Below are positions 1-5,042 of a stretch of 5,940 nucleotides of DNA, piece by piece. Under the pieces are notes generated by a model. That model did not search any database. It was not told the origin of the DNA and was given only the letters and a program-made list of their open reading frames with translations. Within the stretch, counting starts at the first letter, position 1. The number at the start of each line of letters is the position of its first letter. Where the stretch lies: positions 1 through 5,940 of the forward strand of contig CALDMQ010000232.1 in the NCBI GenBank assembly GCA_937917505.1, in the 5' to 3' direction. Source of the stretch: an uncultured Erysipelotrichaceae bacterium. GTDB taxonomy: Bacteria > Bacillota_I > Bacilli_A > Erysipelotrichales > Coprobacillaceae. A program made the translations under genes and the position numbers.

Positions 1-306
1 AGTGTATTAGATGGAAGTTATATTGCTCATACTGGTTTATTGAAAGTTTTAGAAAAGATTTGTGAAGATAAGGCTATTCCTTATCAATTAGAAGTTGTGG
101 GTGCAGGTGGAACTGATTCTGGAGAATTAAGTAAGGTAGAAGCGGGTGTTATGAATTTAACGCTTTCTATTCCATCTCGTTATATGCATTCTCATCATAC
201 AATTATTCATGAAGATGATTATCAAGCAACAGTTGATTTGTTAACGCATTTTTTAGAAATTTTAGATGATAAATTATTTGAAGAAATGTTGGCTGATAAG
301 CAATAA
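1..306 (+). CDS. M42 family metallopeptidase (glutamyl aminopeptidase/FrvX type), C-terminal part
   Basis: This is the last 101 residues of a gene whose start lies left of the window; the frame is open from base 1 to TAA at 304-306. M42 enzymes are cytoplasmic two-metal aminopeptidases that form large tetrahedral particles and trim peptides. Visible hallmarks are an IPYQ segment (residues 26-29), then GAGGTDSG (34-41), the M42 equivalent of GGTDA, and RYMHSHH (60-66). In the last motif the first His (63) sits where family members place a metal ligand. The tail (HEDDYQATVDLLTHFLEIL) is the usual closing helix of the family. The upstream metal ligands and catalytic Glu are outside the window. 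The TTG at 40-42 is internal, not a start. Substrate preference, and whether older labels such as endoglucanase apply, cannot be judged; aminopeptidase is the better supported family function. Confidence 0.88.
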   Translation, partial: SVLDGSYIAHTGLLKVLEKICEDKAIPYQLEVVGAGGTDSGELSKVEAGVMNLTLSIPSRYMHSHHTIIHEDDYQATVDLLTHFLEILDDKLFEEMLADKQ

Positions 307-325
307 TCACATTTGGTTATTTTTT
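302..325 (+). terminator. Probable Rho-independent terminator after the M42 peptidase gene
   Basis: The arms AATAATCA (302-309) and TGGTTATT (314-321) pair over 8 bp with one G-U pair around a CATT loop, and a run of six T spans 320-325. The left arm starts inside the last codons of the peptidase gene. The stem is AU-rich and so weak, but the placement and T run fit. The T run also forms part of the -35 region of the htrA promoter. Confidence 0.55.
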
Positions 326-348
326 GACATTTTCACACATTTTTCAAA
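322..348 (+). promoter_or_regulatory. TTTTCAMA-like octamer repeats in the htrA promoter (possible response-regulator site)
   Basis: Three related octamers lie in direct orientation: TTTTGACA (322-329, containing the -35 box), TTTTCACA (330-337) and TTTTCAAA (341-348). The last two are spaced 11 bp apart, one helical turn, and fill the spacer between the -35 and -10 boxes. In B. subtilis, repeated octamers of the TTTTCAYA kind precede the htrA-family genes controlled by the CssRS secretion-stress system. The similarity suggests control by an orthologous two-component regulator, which is an inference because no regulator gene is in the window. Confidence 0.4.
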
Positions 349-352
349 TAAT
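324..352 (+). promoter_or_regulatory. htrA promoter (sigma-A type)
   Basis: TTGACA at 324-329 matches the -35 consensus exactly. AATAAT at 347-352 matches 5 of 6 bases of the -10 consensus, and the spacer is 17 bp. Transcription should start near 359, giving a leader of about 50 bases before the htrA ATG. The -35 box overlaps the T tract of the preceding terminator. Confidence 0.7.
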
Positions 353-408
353 CTACAGTTAATTATTGTTTATGATAAATATAGAAATTAAAAGGAAGGA
401 AGATTAAT

Positions 409-1515
409 ATGTCAAAAATAAATAAAAATAAATTATTTAAAATTGTTGTTATGGTGTTACTTGTTGTATCACTTTTATGTAATGGATTTTTGCTTTATAA
501 AGTTGTATATCTTGGACAAGGAACATCTTCCTCATCACAAATAAATGCAAATGTTGAGACAGTGAAACATGATGTGAAATCTGATTTAACAGAAGTTATC
601 GATGATGCTAAATCAAAAACTGTAGGGATTGCAGTTTATAGAAATAATCAACTTGCTGGTAGTGGAAGTGGTGTTGTTTATAAGAAAAACGGAAAAACTG
701 TGCATGTTATAACAAACCATCATGTGATTGATGGGGCTACAGCTATTGAAGTTATTTTTTCTAATGGAAAGTCTGTAAAAGCTGATCTTTTAGGAAGTGA
801 TCAATATGGTGATATTGCAGTATTAAAAATGAATGTTGATTTCGATGTACAACCTTTTACATTAGGAGATTCTGATTTATTAGACTCAGGTGAAACAGTG
901 ATGGCTATTGGAAGTCCACTTGGTATTGAATATGCTGGTACTGTGACTCAAGGTATTGTTTCAGCAAGTAAACGTACTATTTCTGTGGATTTAAATAATG
1001 ATGGTAAAGAAGATTGGGATATGAATGTTATTCAGACAGATGCGGCTATTAATCCTGGAAACAGTGGTGGTGCATTGGTGAATGCTGTTGGTGAATTGGT
1101 TGGTATTACATCAATGAAATATGCATCAGAAGAAGTTGAAGGTATGGGATTTGCTTTACCAATTAATGATGCTGTGAAATTGGTGGATGAAATTATTCAA
1201 ACTGGAAAAGTTTCAAGACCAACTTTAGGAATTTCGGGTGTTTCACTAGATGGTTATTCATCTTACGAATTATATATGTATCGTATTCAAACAAATTTAA
1301 ATAGAGGAATTTATGTTGCAAATGTTCAAAGTGGAAGTGCTGCTTCTAAAGCTGGTATTCGTATTGGTGATGTTATTACTGAATTTGATGATAAAGAAAT
1401 TACAAGTTATAAAGAGTTTTTAACAATGCTTTATGCGAAAAAATCTGGTGATAAAGTTACACTCACAATTAATCGTGATGGAGCTTCTACAAAAGTGAAT
1501 GTGACTTTAGGATAA
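409..1515 (+). CDS. htrA: HtrA/DegP-like membrane-anchored serine protease
   Basis: A surface quality-control protease of family S1C, expected to degrade misfolded exported proteins at the outer face of the membrane. The 368-residue protein starts with a short basic stretch and one membrane anchor (about residues 10-33) with no signal peptidase site evident, so it should stay tethered. A Ser/Gln/Asn-rich linker follows. The trypsin-like domain (about 60-265) shows the full triad: His105 in TNHHVIDG, Asp135 in YGDIAVLK and Ser219 in NPGNSGGAL. One C-terminal PDZ domain covers about 272-366, with RGIYVANVQSGSAASKAGIRIGD as its core. Length and layout match single-PDZ Firmicute HtrA proteins. 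The start is supported by AGGAAGGAAG at 393-402, 6 bases before ATG. The gene has its own promoter and terminator, so it is probably monocistronic. Nothing is missing from the catalytic machinery. Confidence 0.95.
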   Translation: MSKINKNKLFKIVVMVLLVVSLLCNGFLLYKVVYLGQGTSSSSQINANVETVKHDVKSDLTEVIDDAKSKTVGIAVYRNNQLAGSGSGVVYKKNGKTVHVITNHHVIDGATAIEVIFSNGKSVKADLLGSDQYGDIAVLKMNVDFDVQPFTLGDSDLLDSGETVMAIGSPLGIEYAGTVTQGIVSASKRTISVDLNNDGKEDWDMNVIQTDAAINPGNSGGALVNAVGELVGITSMKYASEEVEGMGFALPINDAVKLVDEIIQTGKVSRPTLGISGVSLDGYSSYELYMYRIQTNLNRGIYVANVQSGSAASKAGIRIGDVITEFDDKEITSYKEFLTMLYAKKSGDKVTLTINRDGASTKVNVTLG

Positions 1516-1539
1516 GGCCGTAAGGTCTTTTCTTTTTTT
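1514..1539 (+). terminator. Rho-independent terminator of htrA
   Basis: AAGGCC (1514-1519) pairs with GGTCTT (1524-1529), with one G-U pair, closing a GTAA tetraloop of the GNRA class. A T-rich tract interrupted by a single C runs from 1528 to 1539. The stem begins inside the htrA TAA stop codon. Confidence 0.85.
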
Positions 1540-1550
1540 GAAAAAATCTA

Positions 1551-1556
1551 TATAAT
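1551..1556 (+). promoter_or_regulatory. Possible -10 element for the membrane-protein pair
   Basis: TATAAT is a perfect -10 hexamer, but no -35 stands at 16-18 bp: that position is the T tract of the htrA terminator, and TTGAAA (1538-1543) is only 7 bp away. Predicted initiation near 1563 would leave a leader of only about 10 bases before the ATG at 1574. It may be a weak promoter or a chance match; leakage through the htrA terminator is the alternative source of transcript. Confidence 0.3.
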
Positions 1557-1563
1557 AAGTAAT

Positions 1564-1569
1564 GGTGAT
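1564..1569 (+). promoter_or_regulatory. Ribosome binding site that favours the ATG at 1574
   Basis: GGTGAT, the 3' half of the AGGAGGTGATC Shine-Dalgarno consensus, ends 4 bases before ATG 1574. The same element precedes the starts at 2433 and 5088. The earlier in-frame ATG at 1562 has no such site and would place the element inside the gene. Confidence 0.6.
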
Positions 1570-1573
1570 AGAA

Positions 1574-2440
1574 ATGGATAAGACAGTAAAGAGACAACTT
1601 GGGTTATCTTTAGGTTTATTAGTTGTTGTTTTTATGACATTAATATTTTGGTATGATAATTTTGTTTTTCATACTTTTATTGATCAAAAGCAATTTCAAG
1701 CGTGTTATCAAGCTGGAAATGAAGACATACAAATTGAAAATATTGAGTTATATCAAAATAAGCAAGGATCATACTTTGGTAATGGGAGAATGATGTCTTT
1801 AAAAAATAATTTCTTTTTAAAAGGAGATTGTTTAACTTTGACGTATACTGGAAAATTTCCTCAAGAAAAGACTTTCACATTTAAACAAAAGTATACTATT
1901 CAAGATGATAATGAAGTATGCCAATTTGATAATCAAAAATCTAAAGAAAATATTGATTTTGAAAAAGCAAGTGATCTTGAAGTCAATATACTCATTCAAA
2001 GAAAAAACAAAACAATCTATGATCAAAATTTGACAATGAATAAGGTTGAACTTTTTAGATATACAGGATCTAATAAAGATTATACGATTCAAAATGTTTA
2101 TGTAACATCAACATGGTTAAAAACAGGAATCTTATCTTTTGATGAAAAAAAAGTTTCTCAAGACTATCAATATTGTACGATTGATTATCTTGTATTAAAA
2201 GATAAAGGAAATTCTGAAAATCTTGATGATTATCTTCGTTTTGCACATATATCTCAAAGTATTAAAGATATGAAGAAGAGTCCTAATCAACAGGCTTATT
2301 TTTACGATTTAGAAGGATCACTTTTAGATAAAGAGATATGTTGTATTATTTCACTGAAAAAAGATGAAAAAGATAAAGAACCAGTGGTCTTTAGTATAGA
2401 TCTTCATAAAGCTTTACAGGAGGGTGATCTTGATGCATAA
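1574..2440 (+). CDS. Unrecognised single-pass membrane protein with large extracytoplasmic domain
   Basis: I do not recognise this family. The 288-residue product has a short basic N-terminus (MDKTVKRQ), one hydrophobic segment (about residues 9-27) and then a long polar region, so it is probably anchored in the membrane with the bulk outside. The outer part alternates short hydrophobic and charged stretches, as in a beta-rich fold, and carries six cysteines (44, 86, 116, 201, 256, 257) but no lipobox. No catalytic motif is visible. An upstream in-frame ATG at 1562 would add MVIE, but GGTGAT at 1564-1569 favours 1574. The last 8 bases overlap the next gene, which implies translational coupling and perhaps a joint function. 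It follows htrA by 58 bases across a terminator. Base composition resembles the neighbours, giving no sign of recent transfer. Confidence 0.75.
   Translation: MDKTVKRQLGLSLGLLVVVFMTLIFWYDNFVFHTFIDQKQFQACYQAGNEDIQIENIELYQNKQGSYFGNGRMMSLKNNFFLKGDCLTLTYTGKFPQEKTFTFKQKYTIQDDNEVCQFDNQKSKENIDFEKASDLEVNILIQRKNKTIYDQNLTMNKVELFRYTGSNKDYTIQNVYVTSTWLKTGILSFDEKKVSQDYQYCTIDYLVLKDKGNSENLDDYLRFAHISQSIKDMKKSPNQQAYFYDLEGSLLDKEICCIISLKKDEKDKEPVVFSIDLHKALQEGDLDA
2418..2429 (+). promoter_or_regulatory. Strong ribosome binding site fixing the start at 2433
   Basis: AGGAGGGTGATC is an almost full-length Shine-Dalgarno match with one extra G, lying inside the upstream gene. It places translation at ATG 2433; the in-frame GTG at 2424 lies within the site and is not a plausible start. 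Confidence 0.8.
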
Positions 2441-2849
2441 AGATAAAATACATTTATATATGTTTCGTAATCTATTTGGAACATGTATTGTTGCAATTGT
2501 TTCATTGCTTTTTTCACTTATTAATTTTTATCATTGTGAAATAAGTGAGGCAATGCAAAGGTTGTTTATTTATGATATTTATACAACACTTTATTTTTTA
2601 TTGTTATGGTTATGTGATTATTTGATTTTTGAAATTTCAAAAATTATTTATGATGAATATGAACAAAAAGTGACATTTATACCATGTTTATTTTTAATTG
2701 TATTAAGCATTGTTGCATTCTTTATACCAATGCATTCGTTATTTCAATATAATGCATGTTTATTGAGTTTGCTAATTGTGGTACGTATGGTGAAACAAAT
2801 GTATAAGCATTCACCTGAATTGTTTTTTTGGAAACAAAAAGACCAGTAA
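2433..2849 (+). CDS. Unrecognised small membrane protein with four predicted membrane segments
   Basis: No family is recognised for this 138-residue protein. Four hydrophobic segments are visible at about residues 14-33, 49-70, 81-100 and 104-120, with a basic N-terminus (MHKDKIH) and a basic tail (KQMYKHS, then WKQKDQ). With four crossings both ends should lie in the cytoplasm. The charged stretch YDEYEQK (73-79) links segments 2 and 3. It overlaps the upstream single-pass protein gene by 8 bases and has a very strong ribosome binding site, so the two are almost certainly made together and may form a complex. The TAA stop sits in the loop of the hairpin at 2840-2855. No U tract follows on this strand, so where its transcript ends is unclear. 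It is convergent with sspI, only 4 bases separating the two stop codons. Confidence 0.72.
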   Translation: MHKDKIHLYMFRNLFGTCIVAIVSLLFSLINFYHCEISEAMQRLFIYDIYTTLYFLLLWLCDYLIFEISKIIYDEYEQKVTFIPCLFLIVLSIVAFFIPMHSLFQYNACLLSLLIVVRMVKQMYKHSPELFFWKQKDQ

Positions 2850-2855
2850 TGGTCT
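2836..2855 (-). terminator. Rho-independent terminator of sspI, shared hairpin between convergent genes
   Basis: AGACCA (2840-2845) and TGGTCT (2850-2855) form a perfect 6-bp stem with a 4-base loop. On the minus strand the stem runs into TTTTT (2840-2836), then G and TTT, so it can terminate sspI. On the plus strand the hairpin has a GTAA (GNRA) loop but is followed by ATAGTAAAG with no U tract. It holds the stop codon of the plus-strand gene and overlaps that of sspI. Confidence 0.7.
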
Positions 2856-3045
2856 ATAGTAAAGAAGAAAGATTTTGCAAGAAAATATTTTGAGAAGAAG
2901 GGTCTAATGATTTATAATATTCTTCAAAGAGGACACCTAATCCAACAAGAATTGTTTCTTCTTTTGAGGCAATACCTTCATCAATTGTTTGTTTTAATTG
3001 TAAAGCAGAAAATCCTTTTAAATTCATTAATAATGCTTCGCGCAT
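2854..3045 (-). CDS. sspI: Small acid-soluble spore protein, SspI family
   Basis: A minor small acid-soluble protein made in the forespore and packed into the dormant spore. The 63-residue product carries the family hallmark VGLGVLFEEYYKS (34-46), matching LPGLGVLFE of Bacillus SspI, and its N-terminus MREALLMNLKGF corresponds to the LRNAVIANVTGN region of the family. It is slightly shorter than the roughly 71 residues of the Bacillus protein. The ATG at 3045-3043 is chosen because AAAGGATGAT lies just upstream and the protein then begins where SspI alignments begin; the frame stays open to 3114, but those extra residues run through the promoter. Upstream is a sigma-G-type promoter and downstream a terminator on the same strand, so it is a complete single-gene unit. 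It is divergent from the YgjP/RNA-methyltransferase operon. It implies that the organism sporulates or recently did. Confidence 0.88.
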   Translation of the reverse strand: MREALLMNLKGFSALQLKQTIDEGIASKEETILVGLGVLFEEYYKSLDPSSQNIFLQNLSSLL

Positions 3046-3048
3046 ATA

Positions 3049-3058
3049 ATCATCCTTT
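3049..3058 (-). promoter_or_regulatory. Ribosome binding site of sspI
   Basis: On the minus strand AAAGGATGAT ends 3 bases before the ATG at 3045. It resembles AAGGAGGTGAT and decides the start against the longer open frame reaching 3114. Confidence 0.75.
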
Positions 3059-3065
3059 CTTATTT

Positions 3066-3094
3066 TATTATGGAAAAAATATTTTATTTTATTC
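3066..3094 (-). promoter_or_regulatory. Sigma-G (forespore) promoter of sspI
   Basis: Read on the minus strand, GAATA (3094-3090) is followed by a 17-bp spacer and CATAATA (3072-3066). These match the Bacillus sigma-G consensus (GHATR at -35, CATNHTA at -10, about 17-18 bp apart) at every specified base. Initiation should fall near 3059, leaving a leader of about 14 bases with the ribosome binding site. Agreement between promoter class and the spore-protein product supports both calls. Confidence 0.75.
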
Positions 3095-3103
3095 GGAGTG
3101 ACT

Positions 3104-3769
3104 ATGGAAATCAAAACAATTGTTTTAAAGAATCAAACAATCACATATGAGTTAGAACATAAAGCTATTAAGACATTATATTTGAAAGTTGAAAAAGGGC
3201 AATTGAAAGTTAGAGCACCTTTGATGATGTCACTTTCTACAATTGAAAGATATATATATCAATATCAAGATAGATTACTAAAACAAATAGAAGAATATAT
3301 TCCTTTTGGTATCTATCAAGATCAAGAATATGTTAATATTTATGGGAAACGATATCGAATTTGTTTAAGAGATATAGGAGAAAGACGTTGTGCAATCCAT
3401 GATGATTGTGTATATGTTTATCATCGTGATATTCAAAAGAGTATTGAAATGTTTTTGAAGTCATTGCTTCAAGATTATATTGAAGAAAGAATGATTTATT
3501 ATTTGACTTATGCTTTTGATCTAGATAAACCAGAAGTGATTATTAAGAAATATAAAGGAAGATGGGGCAGTTGTTTTTATAAGATGAATAAAATTTCATT
3601 CAATTTTTATTTAGTTCATCTTGATAAACGATACATTGATTATGTGATTGTACATGAATTAACACATTTTTTACAGCCTAATCATTCTTCATTATTTTAT
3701 CAAGAAATGAAAAAAAGAATGCCTGATTATAAAGAAAGGCAAAAAGAATTAAAGGGGATCCATTTATGA
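3104..3769 (+). CDS. YgjP/DUF45-family zinc-dependent metallohydrolase
   Basis: A cytoplasmic predicted zinc hydrolase of the YgjP-like (DUF45) family, related in fold to SprT/M48-type metalloproteases; the physiological substrate is not settled. The 221-residue protein has the full family signature near its C-terminus: KGRWGSC (151-157), then VIVHELTHFLQPNHSSLF (181-198), giving the zinc ligands His184, His188 and His194 and the catalytic Glu185. It closes with MPDYKERQKEL, typical of the family. The N-terminal half is the usual beta-rich region. ATG 3104 is chosen because GGAG at 3095-3098 lies 5 bases upstream; the in-frame GTG at 3098 overlaps that site. It overlaps the next gene by 4 bases (ATGA), so the two are translationally coupled. 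The 58 bases upstream are shared with the divergent sspI promoter, and no clear sigma-A promoter was found on this strand. Confidence 0.88.
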   Translation: MEIKTIVLKNQTITYELEHKAIKTLYLKVEKGQLKVRAPLMMSLSTIERYIYQYQDRLLKQIEEYIPFGIYQDQEYVNIYGKRYRICLRDIGERRCAIHDDCVYVYHRDIQKSIEMFLKSLLQDYIEERMIYYLTYAFDLDKPEVIIKKYKGRWGSCFYKMNKISFNFYLVHLDKRYIDYVIVHELTHFLQPNHSSLFYQEMKKRMPDYKERQKELKGIHL

Positions 3770-4485
3770 TAACATCAATACAAAATGAAACAATTAAATC
3801 ATTAATGAAACTAAAACAAAAAAAATATCGTGATGAAACAGGCTTTTTTTTGGTAGAGGGATATCATCTTGTAGAAGAAGCTATGAAATATCAATGTGCC
3901 ATCAAGATTATTACGACAGAGGATATTCATTATGATATAGAAACAGTACAAGTTTCACAAAATATCATGAATAGACTGGCTTTTACAAAAACACCTCAAC
4001 CTATTATGGCACTTTGTCAACAATTAAAAACACAAGAAATTTTAGAAAATGGAAAGAGATATCTTTTACTAGATCGTGTTCAAGACCCAGGAAATGTTGG
4101 GACAATTATGCGAACAGCATTAGCTCTTGGTTATGATCAAATTATTATGTCAAAGGATTGTGTTGATCTATACAATGATAAAGTTATTCGTTCTACACAA
4201 GGAGCTTTGTTTCAAATGAATATTTGTGTAATGGATTTATTAGATGTGATTTCACATCTTCAAAAACATGGAGTGAAAGTTTATGGAACTTCATTACATC
4301 ACGCATTGTCTATTGATGAATATGAAAAGCAAGAAAAGATGGCTTTTGTGATGGGAAATGAAGGACAGGGAATTTCTCAAGTTGTTTTGGAGTCTTGTGA
4401 TCATGCACTCTATATTCCTATCAAATCTATTGAATCATTAAATGTTGCGATTGCTTCAGCGATTGTTATGTATCATTTTAAATAA
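3766..4485 (+). CDS. SpoU/TrmH-family RNA 2'-O-methyltransferase (YsgA-like)
   Basis: A SPOUT-class enzyme that transfers a methyl group from S-adenosylmethionine to a ribose 2'-OH in rRNA or tRNA; the target nucleotide cannot be read from sequence. The N-terminal substrate-binding domain (about 1-90) includes KYRDETGFFLVEGYHLVEEA. The catalytic trefoil-knot domain shows all three SpoU motifs: LLDRVQDPGNVGTIMRTA (101-118) with Asn110 and Arg116, FVMGNEGQGIS (194-204) with Glu199, and IPIKSIESLNVAIASAI (217-233) with the SLNVAIA core. At 239 residues it has the normal length. AAAGGGGATC at 3751-3760 precedes the ATG, which overlaps the YgjP-type gene by 4 bases. From memory, Bacillus has its ysgA paralogue beside sspI, matching this neighbourhood. 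No terminator separates it from the small ORF at 4556. Confidence 0.93.
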   Translation: MITSIQNETIKSLMKLKQKKYRDETGFFLVEGYHLVEEAMKYQCAIKIITTEDIHYDIETVQVSQNIMNRLAFTKTPQPIMALCQQLKTQEILENGKRYLLLDRVQDPGNVGTIMRTALALGYDQIIMSKDCVDLYNDKVIRSTQGALFQMNICVMDLLDVISHLQKHGVKVYGTSLHHALSIDEYEKQEKMAFVMGNEGQGISQVVLESCDHALYIPIKSIESLNVAIASAIVMYHFK

Positions 4486-4510
4486 TAGGGTAGAGAAATA
4501 AATTTATGAT

Positions 4511-4551
4511 TTATTGTCCCTTAATTTGTCTTTGATAAAGGGTACACTTTA
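4511..4551 (+). promoter_or_regulatory. Inverted repeats before the DUF4351-like ORF
   Basis: TGTCCCTT (4515-4522) can pair with AAGGG plus ACA (4538-4546), an 8-bp stem with one bulged T. A second element, TAAAGGGTACACTTTA (4536-4551), is a near-perfect 16-bp palindrome with 7 of 8 pairs complementary. Both cover AAAGGG (4537-4542), the only ribosome-binding-like site before the ATG at 4556. No U tract follows, so this is not a standard terminator; it could be an operator or a fold affecting translation. Confidence 0.25.
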
Positions 4552-4555
4552 ATAA

Positions 4556-4732
4556 ATGACAGATGCGAAAACTTTAATTCAACAACTTAAAGTTAAATTT
4601 AATCATTTATCAAAAGATACAGAAAAGATGATCTATCAAAGTCATATGGATAAGCTTAATCAGTTAACAATTAAGATATTCCAAGTCAATAACGAAGAAG
4701 ATGTGAAAGCAATTCTTTTAAATAAAGCATAG
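4556..4732 (+). CDS. 58-residue protein resembling the DUF4351 C-terminal domain of Rpn-type proteins
   Basis: A small, highly charged soluble protein. Its pattern (KTLIQQLKVKFNHLSKDTEK, then MIYQSH, MDKLNQLTIKIF, NNEEDVKAILL) looks like DUF4351, the helical domain of about 55 residues at the end of many Rpn/PD-(D/E)XK recombination-promoting nucleases. The ORF covers about that domain alone: an in-frame TAA immediately precedes the ATG and no nuclease core is found upstream. It could be a decayed 3' end of such a gene or a free-standing domain. E. coli rpn genes make a separate C-terminal product from an internal start that blocks the nuclease, so an autonomous domain is not implausible. The best ribosome site (AAAGGG, 4537-4542) is 13 bases from ATG, which is long. 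It lies 70 bases after the methyltransferase gene and before the shared strong terminator. The family assignment is from pattern memory only. Confidence 0.5.
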   Translation: MTDAKTLIQQLKVKFNHLSKDTEKMIYQSHMDKLNQLTIKIFQVNNEEDVKAILLNKA

Positions 4733-4776
4733 TAAGATGTGTGATATATACTTTAGGTTTAACTGCTTATTTCATT

Positions 4777-4802
4777 GAGATAGCGAAAGCTATCTTTTTT
4801 TT
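4777..4802 (+). terminator. Strong Rho-independent terminator of the ygjP-like/methyltransferase operon
   Basis: AGATAGC (4778-4784) and GCTATCT (4789-4795) form a perfect 7-bp stem, extended by one G-U pair (4777/4796), around a GAAA tetraloop. It is followed by eight T (4795-4802). No earlier U-tract terminator is seen after 3104, so it should end the transcript carrying the three genes upstream. Confidence 0.93.
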
Positions 4803-4901
4803 GGTTATACTTATGTTATAAAACAAAGAAAATCTAATGAAAGAAGTAGGAAAAGTGTGTGATATAGATATGAATACCAACATTTTTAAAATATACGTTT
4901 T

Positions 4902-4942
4902 GATTTTAAAAAGTTAAAATCTACTTGCAATAATTTTAACTT
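4902..4942. repeat. Two overlapping, mutually exclusive AT-rich hairpins
   Basis: AAGTTAAAAT (4911-4920) and ATTTTAACTT (4933-4942) form a perfect 10-bp inverted repeat with a 12-base loop. The left arm can instead pair upstream: GATTTTAA (4902-4909) with TTAAAATC (4914-4921), 8 bp around AAAG. Neither is followed by a U tract. The bases are almost all A/T, which raises the chance of coincidence. Confidence 0.35.
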
Positions 4943-5022
4943 ATCTATAGAGTATTTTCTAAGTGTTGATTTGATTGTAATATAAGGAGTATCGAAATAA
5001 AGTTGTATGATGAATTTAAAAG

Positions 5023-5042
5023 TGAACTTCTCTTTTAGTTCA
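5023..5042. repeat. Inverted repeat overlapping the putative -35 region of the nrnA-like gene
   Basis: TGAACT (5023-5028) and AGTTCA (5037-5042) are a perfect 6-bp inverted repeat with an 8-base centre. The right arm overlaps the proposed -35 hexamer at 5039-5044, the position expected of a repressor operator. No U tract follows, so it is not a terminator. Confidence 0.3.

Noticed and set aside
1538..1556. TTGAAA plus TATAAT as a promoter pair
   Set aside because: The spacer is only 7 bp, too short for RNA polymerase; only the TATAAT is kept as a weak candidate.
1832..2092. Minus-strand open frame of 86 codons opposite the single-pass membrane protein gene
   Set aside because: It lies wholly inside the better supported plus-strand gene, and its low-complexity Ile/Phe-rich product is the expected complement of AT-rich coding DNA.
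2907..3101. Plus-strand open frame of 64 codons opposite sspI
   Set aside because: It is antisense to sspI, which has a recognisable family, promoter, ribosome site and terminator.
3046..3114. N-terminal extension of sspI to 3114
   Set aside because: The extra residues are encoded by the sigma-G promoter region and leader, and no SspI protein has such an extension; the ribosome site supports the ATG at 3045.
4837..4917. Plus-strand 26-codon frame starting MKEVGKVCDIDM
   Set aside because: No ribosome binding site, no recognised family and a very short length; its beginning overlaps the repeated 11-mer rather than a gene signal.
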